A DNA stretch of 64,000 nucleotides from Actinomycetes bacterium (GCA_021786195.1 JAJYNS010000091.1:1-64000), one strand, 5' to 3'; counted from the first letter of the stretch, positions 16,471 to 28,512 are shown. The notes: generated by a model not told the origin, from the letters alone. Numbers and translations: made by a program.

Positions 16471-18111
16471 TCAGGTCGCGCCGAGCCGCCCGAGCATCAA
16501 GTCGGCGGCTCGCTCGGCGACCATGACCGTGGGGGCGTGGGTGTGGCCCCGGACGATGCTCGGCATCACCGAGGCGTCGGCGATCCGCAGCGAGGCGACC
16601 GCTCGCAGACGGAGCTGCGGGTCGACGACCGAGCCCGCGTCGGTGCCCATCCGGCAGGTCCCGACGGGGTGGTAGAGCGTCTGGGCGAGGTCGCGCACGG
16701 CTCGCTCGACCAGCTCGCCGTCGTCACGGGCGATCCCGGCCGGGGCGACCGTCGCCCCGAGCTCCTCCGACAGCGGCGGGGTGCGGGCGATCGCCAGGCA
16801 GAGCCGCACACCCGAGGAGAGGGTCGCTGCGTCGTCCCCGCCTGGGTCGCTGAGGTAGCGAGGGTCGATCGCCGGGGGGGTCTCGACGTCGGGCCCGGCG
16901 AGGCGGACCTCGCCGCGGCTTGCCGGCTGGAGGAGGACGGCGGCGAGGCTCACCCCGTGCTCGCGGGGCAGGGTCAGGCCCTCGTCGAGGAACAGGGCCG
17001 GGACGAAGCCGAGCTCGATGTCCGGCTGGTCCAGCCCCGGGCCGCTGCGCACGAGCCCGTAGCCCTCGAGGACGTTCGAGGTGAGCATTCCCCGGCGTTG
17101 GAACGCGAAGCGTGCCAGCTCGCCCGCCCTTCGCGCCTTGGCGAGGGTCACGGGCCGGCGGGTCGAGAGGGCGAGGCCCGCCACGAGGTGGTCCTGGAGG
17201 TTCTGGCCGACGCCGGGGACGTCGGCGACGACCTCGACGCCCTCGGCCGAGAGCATCGCCCCGGGGCCGATGCCGGAGCACATGAGCAGCTGTGGCGTCC
17301 CGACGGCGCCGGCGGCGAGGACGACCTCCCGGCGTGCGAGGACCGTCGTCCGCTCGCGCCCTCGCCGGTAGACGACGCCGGCCGCCCGTCCGGAGACGAC
17401 TCGGACCGCCAAGACCCGGGCCTTCGTCCGCACCTCGAGGTTCCGCCTGCGCCGGGCCGGGTCGAGGTAGGCGTCCGCGGCGCTCACCCGTCTCCCTCGC
17501 CGCTGGGTCACGAGCGCCTCGCCGACGCCTTCTCGGTGACCCGCGTTCGGGACCGGCGCCGCTGGGACGCCGCAACGTCGGGCGGCGGCGATCCAGCTCG
17601 CGGTCAACGGGTTCGGGTCGCGCAGCCGGCGGACCGGGATCGGGCCGGACCGCCCGAGCTCGGGCCGAGCCGGCGGGTCGGAGCCGCCTGCCTGCCCGCC
17701 GTCTGCGGCCGCTTCCACCTCGACGCCCTCCGCTCTCCGGAAGTAGGGGAGCACGGACCGGTAGGACCAGCTTGGACCGGCGAGCTCCGCCCAGCGGTCG
17801 TAGTCGGCGGGTAGGCCGCGTACCCACATCATCGCGTTGAGCGAGGAAGATCCGCCGATCACCCGCCCCCTCGGCCAGTAGATGCGGCGGTTCGAGAGGG
17901 CCGGCTGGGGCACGGTCCGGTCGGCCCAGTCGATCCCGCTCTGGAAGAGCATCGGGAAGGCGGCAGGCACTCGGATGAGCGGGTTCCGATCCTCCGGCCC
18001 CGCCTCCAGGACCAGCACCTTGTTGGCGCCCACCTCGCTCAGCCGAGCCGCGAGGACGCAGCCCGCCGAGCCGGCGCCGACGATCACGTAGTCGAAGGTC
18101 TCCTCGCTCAC
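16471..18111 (-). CDS. GMC family FAD-dependent oxidoreductase (choline/alcohol dehydrogenase-like)
   Basis: 546-aa flavoenzyme that would oxidise an alcohol to an aldehyde or ketone. The ADP-binding fold is YVIVGAGSAGCVLAARLSE; the GMC block is RGRVIGGSSSLNAMMWVRG; the second signature is GAVGTPQLLMCSGIGP. The C-terminal active-site region holds LYHPVGTCRMG (conserved catalytic His) and GHTHAPTVMVAERAAD, where the second His takes the place that is Asn in choline dehydrogenases. GTG 18111 gives the normal distance to the FAD motif. Divergent from the LpdA-like gene with a 133-bp gap. Substrate unknown; the HTHAP variant argues against simply naming it BetA. Confidence 0.9.
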   Translation of the reverse strand: MSEETFDYVIVGAGSAGCVLAARLSEVGANKVLVLEAGPEDRNPLIRVPAAFPMLFQSGIDWADRTVPQPALSNRRIYWPRGRVIGGSSSLNAMMWVRGLPADYDRWAELAGPSWSYRSVLPYFRRAEGVEVEAAADGGQAGGSDPPARPELGRSGPIPVRRLRDPNPLTASWIAAARRCGVPAAPVPNAGHREGVGEALVTQRRGRRVSAADAYLDPARRRRNLEVRTKARVLAVRVVSGRAAGVVYRRGRERTTVLARREVVLAAGAVGTPQLLMCSGIGPGAMLSAEGVEVVADVPGVGQNLQDHLVAGLALSTRRPVTLAKARRAGELARFAFQRRGMLTSNVLEGYGLVRSGPGLDQPDIELGFVPALFLDEGLTLPREHGVSLAAVLLQPASRGEVRLAGPDVETPPAIDPRYLSDPGGDDAATLSSGVRLCLAIARTPPLSEELGATVAPAGIARDDGELVERAVRDLAQTLYHPVGTCRMGTDAGSVVDPQLRLRAVASLRIADASVMPSIVRGHTHAPTVMVAERAADLMLGRLGAT

Positions 18112-18231
18112 AGGCGCAAGATTCGCAGCTCGTCGCGCTGCCCGCGCTCCGGCGCCGGCCGAGCTTGCGGGCAGGGCCCCCGGGGCGGCGCGCGCTTCGA
18201 CGCCCCGTTCTTGGTGCCGGCGGCTGGCAGC

Positions 18232-18237
18232 TAGCCT
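18232..18237 (+). promoter_or_regulatory. -10-like box of a leaderless LpdA-like gene
   Basis: TAGCCT ends 7 nt before the GTG at 18245, the geometry expected when the start codon is the transcription start. No SD is present. Confidence 0.5.
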
Positions 18238-18244
18238 CGCCGCC

Positions 18245-19630
18245 GTGCCAGTCCAGTTCGCGATCATCGGAGGCGGACCGGCGGGGGTCGAGGCCGCCGC
18301 GACGGCGTCCCGGCTCGGGGCGGAGGTCACGCTCGTCGAGCGCGACGTCGTCGGCGGCGCCGCGAACCTGTGGGACTGCGTCCCCTCCAAGGCGATGATC
18401 GCGACCGGCGGGGCGATCGGCGTGACGCTCCGCTCGGCCGCCCTCGGGCTGAGCCTCGGACCCGCCGTTCCGGACCTCGAGGCGCTCCGACGGCGCGTCA
18501 TCTCGATCTCCGAGCGCCTCTCGGCCTCGACCGCCCGCCAGCTCGAGAGCCAGGGGGTGCGGCTCGTGCGCGGCAGCGCGAGGCTCGTCGGCCCGCACGC
18601 GATGGAGGTGACCCCCGCCCCGACGCCCTCGGCCGGAGGCGCCTCGGCCCCCTTCGTCTGCGAGTTCGACGCCGCGTTGCTCGCCACTGGCTCGAGCCCG
18701 AGGGTCCCGGCCTGGGCCGAGGTCGACGGGGAGCGCGTCCTCGTGACGCGCCAGGCGTACCCGCCGGCGACGATCCCCGAGCACCTGGTGGTGATCGGGT
18801 CGGGGGTCACCGGCGTCGAGTTCGTCCACATGTTCCGTTCGCTCGGGTCCCGGGTGACCCTGATCGTCTCTCGCCAGCAGGTGCTCCCGCAGAAGGACCC
18901 GGAGGTCGCCGCCGCGCTCGAGGCCGACTTCCTCGAGTCCGGCGTCACCCTCGCGAAGGGAGCTCGGGCGATCGGGATCGAGCGCAGCGGCGAGAAGGTG
19001 ACCGTCGTCTGCGAGGACGGCCGGACGATCACCGGCAGCCACGTCCTGCTGGCCGTCGGCTCGGTGCCCTGCTCGGCCGGCCTCGGCCTCGAGTCGGCCG
19101 GTGTCGAGACCAACGAGGGCGGTTACGTGCCGGTGAACCACCACTGCCAGTCCAACGTCCCGCACATCTACGCAGCCGGCGACCTCTCCGGACGCCTGCA
19201 GCTCGCCTCCGTCGGCGCGATGCAGGGGCGCAAGGTCGCAGAGCACGCGATGGGCCTTCATACCCGGGAGCACCGGCACCTCGACTATGACAAGGCCGCC
19301 TCGGCGATCTTCACGGAGCCCGAGATCGCCGACGTCGGGCTTGCCGAGGCGGAGGCCTTCGCGCTGGGCCGCAAGATCCGGGTGACCAAGGTGCCCTTCG
19401 CCGTCAACGCCAAGGCGATGATCGACGGCGATCCGCGCGGGTTCGTCAAGCTCATCTCCGACCCCGCCACCGGCACCGTCCTCGGAGGCTCGATCGTCGG
19501 GTCGAGGGCGGCCGAGCTGATCAGCGTCATCGCCATCGCGGTGACGGCCCGGCTCCGGGTCCACGACCTCGCCGAGGCGCTCTTCGTGCACCCGGCCCTG
19601 GCGGAGGCTGTCTCCGCAGCGGCGGAGTAG
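18245..19630 (+). CDS. lpdA: NAD(P)H quinone reductase, LpdA-like (disulfide-lacking flavoprotein)
   Basis: 461-aa two-dinucleotide-binding flavoprotein of the lipoamide dehydrogenase/glutathione reductase fold. FAD motif IIGGGPAGVEAA, NAD(P) motif VVIGSGVTGVEFVHMF, second FAD motif IYAAGD and a C-terminal FVHPALAEAVS are present. The redox-disulfide site reads GGAANLWDCVPSK: the second Cys (C45) is kept, but the first is Ala (A40). This GGAA-x4-C-VPSK form is that of mycobacterial LpdA (Rv3303c), an NAD(P)H quinone reductase that does not reduce lipoamide; the function here is by that similarity. GTG 18245 has no SD and is probably leaderless. A perfect hairpin follows the stop. Confidence 0.88.
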   Translation: MPVQFAIIGGGPAGVEAAATASRLGAEVTLVERDVVGGAANLWDCVPSKAMIATGGAIGVTLRSAALGLSLGPAVPDLEALRRRVISISERLSASTARQLESQGVRLVRGSARLVGPHAMEVTPAPTPSAGGASAPFVCEFDAALLATGSSPRVPAWAEVDGERVLVTRQAYPPATIPEHLVVIGSGVTGVEFVHMFRSLGSRVTLIVSRQQVLPQKDPEVAAALEADFLESGVTLAKGARAIGIERSGEKVTVVCEDGRTITGSHVLLAVGSVPCSAGLGLESAGVETNEGGYVPVNHHCQSNVPHIYAAGDLSGRLQLASVGAMQGRKVAEHAMGLHTREHRHLDYDKAASAIFTEPEIADVGLAEAEAFALGRKIRVTKVPFAVNAKAMIDGDPRGFVKLISDPATGTVLGGSIVGSRAAELISVIAIAVTARLRVHDLAEALFVHPALAEAVSAAAE

Positions 19631-19632
19631 CT

Positions 19633-19659
19633 CGGGCTCGCCCGGCCCAGGCGAGCCCG
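19633..19659. terminator. Bidirectional hairpin terminator between lpdA-like and miaB
   Basis: CGGGCTCGCC and GGCGAGCCCG form a perfect 10-bp stem around a 7-nt loop, starting 3 nt after the LpdA-like stop in the gap between two converging genes. No T-run, as is common in high-GC actinobacteria. Confidence 0.7.
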
Positions 19660-19723
19660 CCGCACCTGCCGGCAAGGTCGACTGCGCCCGGCCGAGCCTG
19701 CCGGTGCCCCCGGTGCGCCGCGC

Positions 19724-21112
19724 TCAGCCGGCGCGCACCGGGATCCTGGTCTTCGTGCGACCGGCGTCGCTGAGGGCCGGGCCCCGGACCTCGCCGAGCA
19801 GGTGGTGGGGGCCCGCCCCGGTGACGGCGACGCCGACCAGCTCGCCGGGCGCCGTGCCGGAGGGCGCGAAGTGGACGAGCTTGCCCTGGCGGGTCCTCCC
19901 GCTCATCATCGCCGGGTCCTTCTTGGAGCGACCGTCGACGAGGACCTCCTCGACGCGCCCGACCCGCCCTCGGTGCCGGTCGAGCGCCGATCGCTCGACG
20001 ACGGCCGCCAGCCTCGAGAAGCGGTCGGCCACGATCTGCTTCGGGACGAACCGGTCGACCATCGACGCGGCTCGGGTGCCGGGGCGGGGCGAGAACTCGA
20101 AGGTGTAGGCGCTGTCGAACCCGGCCTCGGCCACGACCTCGAGGGTCTGCTCGAAGTCCTCCTCGGTCTCCCCGGGGAAGCCGACGATCAGGTCCGTCGT
20201 CACCGCGAGGTCGCCGATCGCGTCCCGGGCCGCCGCCAACCGCTCGAGGTAGCGGGCCGAGGTGTAGCCGCGGCGCATCGCCTTGAGCACCCTGTCGCTC
20301 CCGGACTGGAGCGGCAGGTGGAGCTGCTCGCAGACCGCGGGCGTCTCGGCCATCGCCGCGATGGTCTCGGGTCGGAGGTCCTTCGGGTGGGGGCTCGTGA
20401 AGCGGATGCGGCGGATGCCCTCGATCGCGCCGACCTCTCGGAGCAGGTCGGCGAAGAGCGGCCGGCGCCGGGTGAGGTCGCGGCCGTAGGAGTTGACGTT
20501 CTGGCCGAGCAGCGTCACCTCGACGGTGCCCGCCGCCGCGAGCCGTTCGACCTCGGCGACGATCTCACCCGGAGGCCGGCTCCGCTCTGGTCCCCTCACG
20601 GCCGGCACGGTGCAGAACGCGCAGGAGTTGTCGCATCCCACCTGGATCGTCACCCATGCCGAGTGCGGGAGGTCGTCGCGCACGGTGAGCGCCGTCGCGA
20701 AGGCGTCGCCGTCGTCGAGGGGCGCAGCGAGCACCTCGACGACCGGGGCCCTCGCCGTTGCCGCCTGCTCGAGCAGGGCCGGGGCGCGACCGACGTTGTG
20801 GGTGCCGAACACCACGTCCACCTGCGGCGCCCGGCGGAGCAGCTGCTCCCCCTCCCGCTGGGCGAGGCACCCCCCGACGGCGATCTGCAGCTCGGGCCGG
20901 CGCTCGCGCAACGACTTGAGCTGGCCGAGATGGCCGAAGAGCTTGTTGTCGGCGTTCTCGCGGATGCAGCAGGTGTTGAGCACGACGACGTCGGCGAGCT
21001 CGACGTCGTCGACGGGCTCGAGACCAGCCGACACGAGGTCGGCGGCGATGCGCCTCGAGTCGTGCTCGTTCATCTGGCACCCGAAGGTGCGGACGAAGAA
21101 CTTCCGAGCCAC
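19724..21112 (-). CDS. miaB: tRNA-2-methylthio-N6-dimethylallyladenosine synthase
   Basis: 462-aa radical-SAM methylthiotransferase modifying i6A37 of tRNAs that read UNN codons. The N-terminal UPF0004 domain carries the cluster-II cysteines C12 (FGCQMNEHDS), C48 (VLNTCCIREN) and C82 (VGGCLAQ). The radical SAM triad is C160-C164-C167 in GCDNSCAFCTVP, and the C-terminal TRAM domain spans about 375-445. GCQMNEHDS and the NTCCIRENA block favour MiaB over RimO or MtaB. GTG 21112 has TAGCCT 6 nt upstream and no SD. It converges on the LpdA-like gene and is divergent from the endonuclease IV gene 62 bp away. miaA and hflX, frequent neighbours elsewhere, are not here. Confidence 0.95.
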   Translation of the reverse strand: MARKFFVRTFGCQMNEHDSRRIAADLVSAGLEPVDDVELADVVVLNTCCIRENADNKLFGHLGQLKSLRERRPELQIAVGGCLAQREGEQLLRRAPQVDVVFGTHNVGRAPALLEQAATARAPVVEVLAAPLDDGDAFATALTVRDDLPHSAWVTIQVGCDNSCAFCTVPAVRGPERSRPPGEIVAEVERLAAAGTVEVTLLGQNVNSYGRDLTRRRPLFADLLREVGAIEGIRRIRFTSPHPKDLRPETIAAMAETPAVCEQLHLPLQSGSDRVLKAMRRGYTSARYLERLAAARDAIGDLAVTTDLIVGFPGETEEDFEQTLEVVAEAGFDSAYTFEFSPRPGTRAASMVDRFVPKQIVADRFSRLAAVVERSALDRHRGRVGRVEEVLVDGRSKKDPAMMSGRTRQGKLVHFAPSGTAPGELVGVAVTGAGPHHLLGEVRGPALSDAGRTKTRIPVRAG

Positions 21113-21161
21113 GCCCCAAGGCTACGCGACCGCCGCCCAAGGCCGTGCGCCCGGGCTCGGG

Positions 21162-21167
21162 TACTGT
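21162..21167 (+). promoter_or_regulatory. -10-like box of the endonuclease IV gene
   Basis: TACTGT ends 7 nt before GTG 21175, matching the leaderless geometry seen at several other genes in the window; no SD is present. Confidence 0.5.
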
Positions 21168-21174
21168 CCCTCGC

Positions 21175-22182
21175 GTGCTGGTCGGCGCCCACGTCAGCAC
21201 GGCAGGCGGCCTTCGCACGGCGCTCGGGCGCGGCGCGTCGCTCGGCGCCGACGTCGTCCAGATCTTCACCCAGAGCCCCCGGGCGTGGCGCAGCCCGGCG
21301 CACGGCGAAGAGGAGCTCGCCGCCTACCGCCTCGAGCAGGCGAGGAGCGACAGGGTGCGGGCGACCTTCTGCCACGCGACGTACCTCATCAACCTCGCCA
21401 GCTCCGACGAAGAGCTCCTCGGGCGGTCGCGCGCCTGCCTCGCCGACAACCTCGCGGTCGCCACGGCGATCGGTGCGTCGGGCCTGATCCTCCACGTAGG
21501 CAGCCACCGAGGCGCCGGGCTCGCGACGGTCTGCGGCCAGGTCGCGGACGAGCTGCTCCGGGCGCTCGACACCGCGGCCAGGGACGTACGGGTGGCCGGA
21601 GCCGCCGAGGCGGCAGGAGGGGACGGGCCGACCTGCCCGCTCCTGCTCGAGAACGCGGCCGGCGCGGGCGGCACGGTCGGCAGGACGTTCGAAGAGCTGA
21701 GCGCCATCGTGGAGCGGGCCGGGGACGACCCTCGGCTCGGTCTCTGCCTGGACACCCAGCACCTGTTCGCCTCGGGGGTCGACTACTCGAGCATCGAGGC
21801 GGCGGACGAGGTCGTGCGGTCGATCGAGCGGACCGTCGGCCTCGGGCGGCTCGGCTGCATCCATCTCAACGACTCCAAGGTGCCGCTCGGCGCCAACCGG
21901 GACCGTCACGAGAACCTGGGCGAGGGCGAGATCGGCGTGGAGGCGCTCGCCTGCCTGCTCGGGCACCCGGCGCTGCGCGAGGTCCCGGCCGTGCTCGAGG
22001 TGCCTGGTGACGGCAACGGGCCGCGGGCCGCCGACGTCGCCGCCGCGCGCAAGGTGGTCGCGCTCGGCCTCGAGCTCCGCTCCGCCGCAGCGCCGAGCGC
22101 CCTCGCCGGCCCCGACCGCGCCTCGCGCCGAGGCGGCGGTGAGGAGCTCCGGCGGCGAGGAGGTCGCGGGGCCCCGACCTAG
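21175..22182 (+). CDS. nfo: Endonuclease IV-like apurinic/apyrimidinic endonuclease (AP endonuclease 2 family)
   Basis: 335-aa TIM-barrel, metal-dependent DNA repair enzyme that cuts 5' of abasic sites. The start GTG 21175 begins the conserved VLVGAHVSTAGGL; further motifs are QIFTQSPRAWRSP, CHATYLINLASSDE, LILHVGSH, LLLENAAGAGG, LGLCLDTQHLFASG, HLNDSKVPLGANRDRHENLG and a final VLEVPGD. These carry the His, Glu and Asp ligands of the trinuclear zinc site. An upstream in-frame GTG at 21145 exists but lies within the presumed promoter. The last 40 residues are Arg/Ala-rich and unlike the family. An exonuclease III is also encoded (38265), so the strain has both AP-endonuclease types. Confidence 0.9.
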   Translation: MLVGAHVSTAGGLRTALGRGASLGADVVQIFTQSPRAWRSPAHGEEELAAYRLEQARSDRVRATFCHATYLINLASSDEELLGRSRACLADNLAVATAIGASGLILHVGSHRGAGLATVCGQVADELLRALDTAARDVRVAGAAEAAGGDGPTCPLLLENAAGAGGTVGRTFEELSAIVERAGDDPRLGLCLDTQHLFASGVDYSSIEAADEVVRSIERTVGLGRLGCIHLNDSKVPLGANRDRHENLGEGEIGVEALACLLGHPALREVPAVLEVPGDGNGPRAADVAAARKVVALGLELRSAAAPSALAGPDRASRRGGGEELRRRGGRGAPT

Positions 22183-22185
22183 ACT
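22180..22185 (+). promoter_or_regulatory. -10-like box of secA
   Basis: TAGACT ends 8 nt before GTG 22194, overlapping the last codon and stop of the endonuclease IV gene. No SD precedes secA. Confidence 0.45.
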
Positions 22186-22193
22186 GTGCCGTC

Positions 22194-25133
<2,940 letters not shown>

Positions 25134-25139
25134 GCGCCG

Positions 25140-26300
25140 ATGACCGCGAGCCTCTCGGGCGCGGCCTCCGGCAGGGGCGAGGAGCGTCCCGAGATCGGCG
25201 AGCGCCTCACCGAGCTGCGGCGCCGCTTCGAGGCCGCAGCCGGCTACCTCCGTCTCGACGAGCTGAGGACGCGCCTCGCCGGCCTCGAGCTCGAGGTCGC
25301 GGCGCCCGACCTGTGGTCCGACTCCGAGCGGGCACGGGAGGTGACGACCGCCTACGGCCGGGTGAAGAGCGACGTGGACAGGCTGGAGAGCCTCGGCCAC
25401 CGGCTGGACGACGCCGTCGCGCTCCACGAGCTGGCGACCGAGGAGGGCGGCGAGGCGCTCGCCGGCATCGCCGACGAGCTCGAGCAGGCGGCCGAGGGGA
25501 TCGAGCAGGAGCTTTCGGACCTCGAGCTGCGCAGCCTGTTCGCCGGGGAGCACGACGAGAGGGATGCCGTGGCGGAGATCCACGCCGGCGCCGGAGGGAC
25601 CGACGCGCAGGACTGGGCGGAGATGCTCCTTCGGATGTACCTGCGCTGGGCCGAGCGCAGGGGGTTCGAGGTCGAGCTCGACGAGGTCTCTCCGGGCCAG
25701 GAGGCCGGCATCCTCTCGGCGACGTTCATCGTGCGGGGGCGCTTCGCCTATGGCCTGCTCGCCGCAGAGCGCGGGGTGCACCGCCTCGTGCGCATGTCGC
25801 CCTTCGACTCCCAGCACCGGCGCCAGACGAGCTTCGCCTCCCTCGAGGTGGCGCCGTTCCTCGAGGACCTCTCGGGGGAGGTGGAGATCGACGAGAAGGA
25901 CCTGCGGATCGACACCTACCGCTCCTCCGGGGCAGGCGGCCAGCACGTCAACGTCACCGACTCGGCGGTGAGGATCACCCACCTGCCGACCGGCATCGTC
26001 GTCGCCGTGCAGAACGAGCGCAGCCAGCACCAGAACAAGGCGAAGGCGCTCCAGATCCTCGCCGCCAAGCTCGCCGAGGTGCAGCGGGAGGCGCGCCGCG
26101 CCGAGCTGTCGGCCTTGACGGGGCCCCAGGCGAAGGTGGAGTGGGGCAACCAGATCCGTTCCTACGTGCTCGCGCCCTACCAGCTCGTCAAGGACCTCCG
26201 GAGCGAGGTCGAGACCGGCAACGTCGAGGCCGTGCTCGACGGGGACATCGACGAGCTGATGGTCGGCTACCTGCGCTGGCGGCGAGCCCGAGCGACATGA
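25140..26300 (+). CDS. prfB: Peptide chain release factor 2
   Basis: 386-aa class I release factor for UGA and UAA. The GGQ tripeptide (SSGAGGQHVN near residue 265) and the RF2 anticodon-like SPF in RMSPFDSQHRRQTSFAS are present; RF1 would have PxT. The N-terminal coiled-coil domain 1 and the GTDAQDWAEMLLRMY core are normal. The frame is continuous, so the programmed +1 frameshift near codon 25 found in many bacteria is absent. ATG 25140 lies 6 bp after the secA stop; the stop overlaps the next start (ATGA). Confidence 0.96.
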   Translation: MTASLSGAASGRGEERPEIGERLTELRRRFEAAAGYLRLDELRTRLAGLELEVAAPDLWSDSERAREVTTAYGRVKSDVDRLESLGHRLDDAVALHELATEEGGEALAGIADELEQAAEGIEQELSDLELRSLFAGEHDERDAVAEIHAGAGGTDAQDWAEMLLRMYLRWAERRGFEVELDEVSPGQEAGILSATFIVRGRFAYGLLAAERGVHRLVRMSPFDSQHRRQTSFASLEVAPFLEDLSGEVEIDEKDLRIDTYRSSGAGGQHVNVTDSAVRITHLPTGIVVAVQNERSQHQNKAKALQILAAKLAEVQREARRAELSALTGPQAKVEWGNQIRSYVLAPYQLVKDLRSEVETGNVEAVLDGDIDELMVGYLRWRRARAT

Positions 26301-27241
26301 AAGCACTGGTCAGCGGGGCTTCGGGCTTCATCGGCAGCGCCCTCGTCGCGAGGCTGGTCGCCGACGGCGACGAGGTCGTCCGCCTCGTCCGGCACGACCC
26401 GCGCCCGTCCGACGCGCGCTTGGACCTCGATCGCCGCCTGGTCGTCGAGCCGCGCTCGGGGACCGGGATCGGCGAGGTCGACGTGGTGTTCCACCTCGCC
26501 GGCGAGCCGATCACGCCCTGGCGCTGGAGCGCCGGGAAGCGCGAGCGGATCCGCTCGAGCCGGGTCACGACCACCGACGTGCTCGCCCGGGCCGTCGCGG
26601 CGTTGCCCGGTCGGCGGCCCGTGCTCGTCGTGATGTCGGCGGTCGGCTACTACGGCGACCGCGGCGAGGAGCTCCTCGACGAGCGCAGCTCTCCCGGGAG
26701 CGGAACCCTCGCGGAGGTCTGCCGCGCCTGGGAGGAGGCGAGCGGGCCCGCGGCCGAGGCCGGAGCCCGGGTCGTGAACCTGCGTGCCGGCCTCGTGCTC
26801 GGCCCCGGCGGCGGCCTCCTGCGCCTGCTCGCGCCGCTCAGCCGGGCGGGCCTCGGCGCCCGCCTCGGTTCGGGGCGGCAGTGGTCCAGCTGGATCTCTC
26901 TGGAGGACATGGTCGGCGCCCTCCTCCACGTCGCGACGAGGTCCGAGCTCTCAGGGCCCTGCAACGCGACCTCGCCGGCTCCCGTGCGCAACGAGGAGCT
27001 CGTTGCCGCCCTGGCCTCGGCGCTCGGCCGCCGGGCGCGCCTCGCCGTCCCGGCGACCGCCCTGCGGCTCCTGTCGGGGAAGGAGGTGGCGGACGAGATG
27101 CTGCTCGCCAGCCAGCGGGTCCTGCCCTCGGTCCTCGAGCGCAGCGGCTACTGCTTCGTGCACCCGACGCTCGACGAGGCGCTTCTCGCCGCCTTCTCCT
27201 CGTCCTCGGCGGCCGGGAGCCGAGGCGCCGGCGCCAGGTGA
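26297..27241 (+). CDS. TIGR01777 family NAD(P)-dependent epimerase (SDR39U1/YfcH-like)
   Basis: 314-aa extended short-chain dehydrogenase. The N-terminal Rossmann motif is LVSGASGFIGSALVARL; VFHLAGEPI and the RIRSSRVTTTDVLARAV block are diagnostic of the TIGR01777/SulA-like group, with the DUF1731-type C-terminus (VPATALRLLSGKEVADEMLL, then QRVLPSVLERSGYCF). The active-site YxxxK is replaced here by SAVGYYGDRG. The start overlaps the prfB stop (ATGA) and its own stop overlaps the flavoprotein start (GTGA), so a coupled unit. The physiological substrate of this family is not established; cytosolic. Confidence 0.88.
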   Translation: MKALVSGASGFIGSALVARLVADGDEVVRLVRHDPRPSDARLDLDRRLVVEPRSGTGIGEVDVVFHLAGEPITPWRWSAGKRERIRSSRVTTTDVLARAVAALPGRRPVLVVMSAVGYYGDRGEELLDERSSPGSGTLAEVCRAWEEASGPAAEAGARVVNLRAGLVLGPGGGLLRLLAPLSRAGLGARLGSGRQWSSWISLEDMVGALLHVATRSELSGPCNATSPAPVRNEELVAALASALGRRARLAVPATALRLLSGKEVADEMLLASQRVLPSVLERSGYCFVHPTLDEALLAAFSSSSAAGSRGAGAR

Positions 27242-28488
27242 GCTCGTCGCTCGAAGCCGACGTCGTCGTCGTCGGGGCCGGGCCCGCGGGCAGCGCCGCT
27301 GCGGCGGTCCTCGCCCGAGGCGGGCTCGACGTCGTGCTCGTCGACCGTTCCCACTTCCCGAGGGACAAGTGCTGCGGCGACGGGCTGACCGGCCGGGCGC
27401 TCCGGCGGCTCGAGCAGCTCGGCCTCGACCCCGGCGCGCTGGCGTCGTTCAGGGAGGTGAGCCGTATGCGGGTGCGCTCCCCGGCGGGGCGGATCGTCGA
27501 CCTCCCGACCTCTACCTCGCCAGACCTCTCGCCTGCTCGAGGACGGCGGAGCTTCGCCGGGGTGGCGAGGCGGCTGCACCTCGACGCCGCGCTGGCCGCG
27601 CTCGCGACCGAGGCCGGCGCCCGGATGTGCGAAGGATCGGCCCTGGAAGGCGTCGAGGTCCGCCCCTCTCGCCACGCTGCTCCGGTAACCGGCCCGGTCA
27701 CCTGCACGCTCGGCGACGGGACGGTGCTGGGCTCAAGGTTCCTCGTCGCCGCCGACGGCGCGTTCTCCAAGGTCCGCGCCCTCGCCACGGAGGGGGCGCG
27801 CATCTCCGGAAGGGGGGCTCCCCGGGCCGAGCGTGCACGCCGGCGGCCCTGGCCTGCTCCGCTGCACGCCTTCCGCACCTACGTGACGGGCATCGGTCCC
27901 GTCGCGGCCGAGGGGATGTGGGTGTGGTTCGAGCCGGGGCTCCTCCCGGGCTATGCCTGGTGCTTCCCGCTTGCCGGCTCGAGGGCCAACGTCGGCATCT
28001 GCCTTCCCCGTCCGCCGGGCTCGCCGGGCGGACGGCTCGCCGAGGCCTGGCGCGACGCGCTCTCGGCGACGTTCCTCGACTCGCTCGTCGGGCCCGGCGC
28101 GCAGCTCGAGGGCCCGGTGCGCTCGTGGCCGATCCCGACCGGCGCGACCACCGCCGGGCTCGTCGGTCCGGCCGGACGCGTGCTCTACGCCGGGGACGCG
28201 GCCCGTGTGGCCGACCCCCTGAGCGGCGAGGGGGTCGGCCAGGCGCTCGAGACCGGCATCGCCGCAGCGGAGGCGATCCTGCGCCACGGCGCCGCGGGGC
28301 CCGAGGCCGCCGCCAGCGGCTATGTCTCGGCCGTGCGCCGGAAGATCCTGCGGGAGCAGCGGATCTCGGCGGTGATCGCCACCGCGATGTCCAGCCCGCC
28401 GGGTGCGAGCGCCGTGGTCGCGGCGACCGGGACCGGGCGGCTCACCCGCCTCGGCGCCGCCCGCTTGCTGTTCGAGGGCCTCGCGTAG
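27238..28488 (+). CDS. Geranylgeranyl reductase family FAD-dependent oxidoreductase
   Basis: 416-aa flavoprotein of the p-hydroxybenzoate-hydroxylase fold. N-terminal VVVGAGPAGSAAAAVLARGG, the family motif FPRDKCCGDGLTG, and the second FAD motif LYAGDAARVADPLSGEGVGQ, then ALETG. Members reduce isoprenoid double bonds, for example in menaquinone side chains (MenJ) or membrane lipids; others act as halogenases or monooxygenases. The lack of a menaquinone cluster nearby leaves the substrate open. GTG 27238 is coupled to the upstream SDR gene. An Arg-rich segment around residues 190-205 may be a lineage-specific loop. Confidence 0.88.
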   Translation: MSSSLEADVVVVGAGPAGSAAAAVLARGGLDVVLVDRSHFPRDKCCGDGLTGRALRRLEQLGLDPGALASFREVSRMRVRSPAGRIVDLPTSTSPDLSPARGRRSFAGVARRLHLDAALAALATEAGARMCEGSALEGVEVRPSRHAAPVTGPVTCTLGDGTVLGSRFLVAADGAFSKVRALATEGARISGRGAPRAERARRRPWPAPLHAFRTYVTGIGPVAAEGMWVWFEPGLLPGYAWCFPLAGSRANVGICLPRPPGSPGGRLAEAWRDALSATFLDSLVGPGAQLEGPVRSWPIPTGATTAGLVGPAGRVLYAGDAARVADPLSGEGVGQALETGIAAAEAILRHGAAGPEAAASGYVSAVRRKILREQRISAVIATAMSSPPGASAVVAATGTGRLTRLGAARLLFEGLA

Positions 28489-28512
28489 AAGGCAGGCTCG
28501 CTCCCGGCGTGC

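Noticed and set aside
18245-19630. Dihydrolipoyl dehydrogenase serving Kgd
   Set aside because: The first cysteine of the redox disulfide is missing (A40).
25140-25240. Programmed frameshift in prfB
   Set aside because: The frame is continuous through the first 100 codons with no in-frame TGA, so no recoding is needed.
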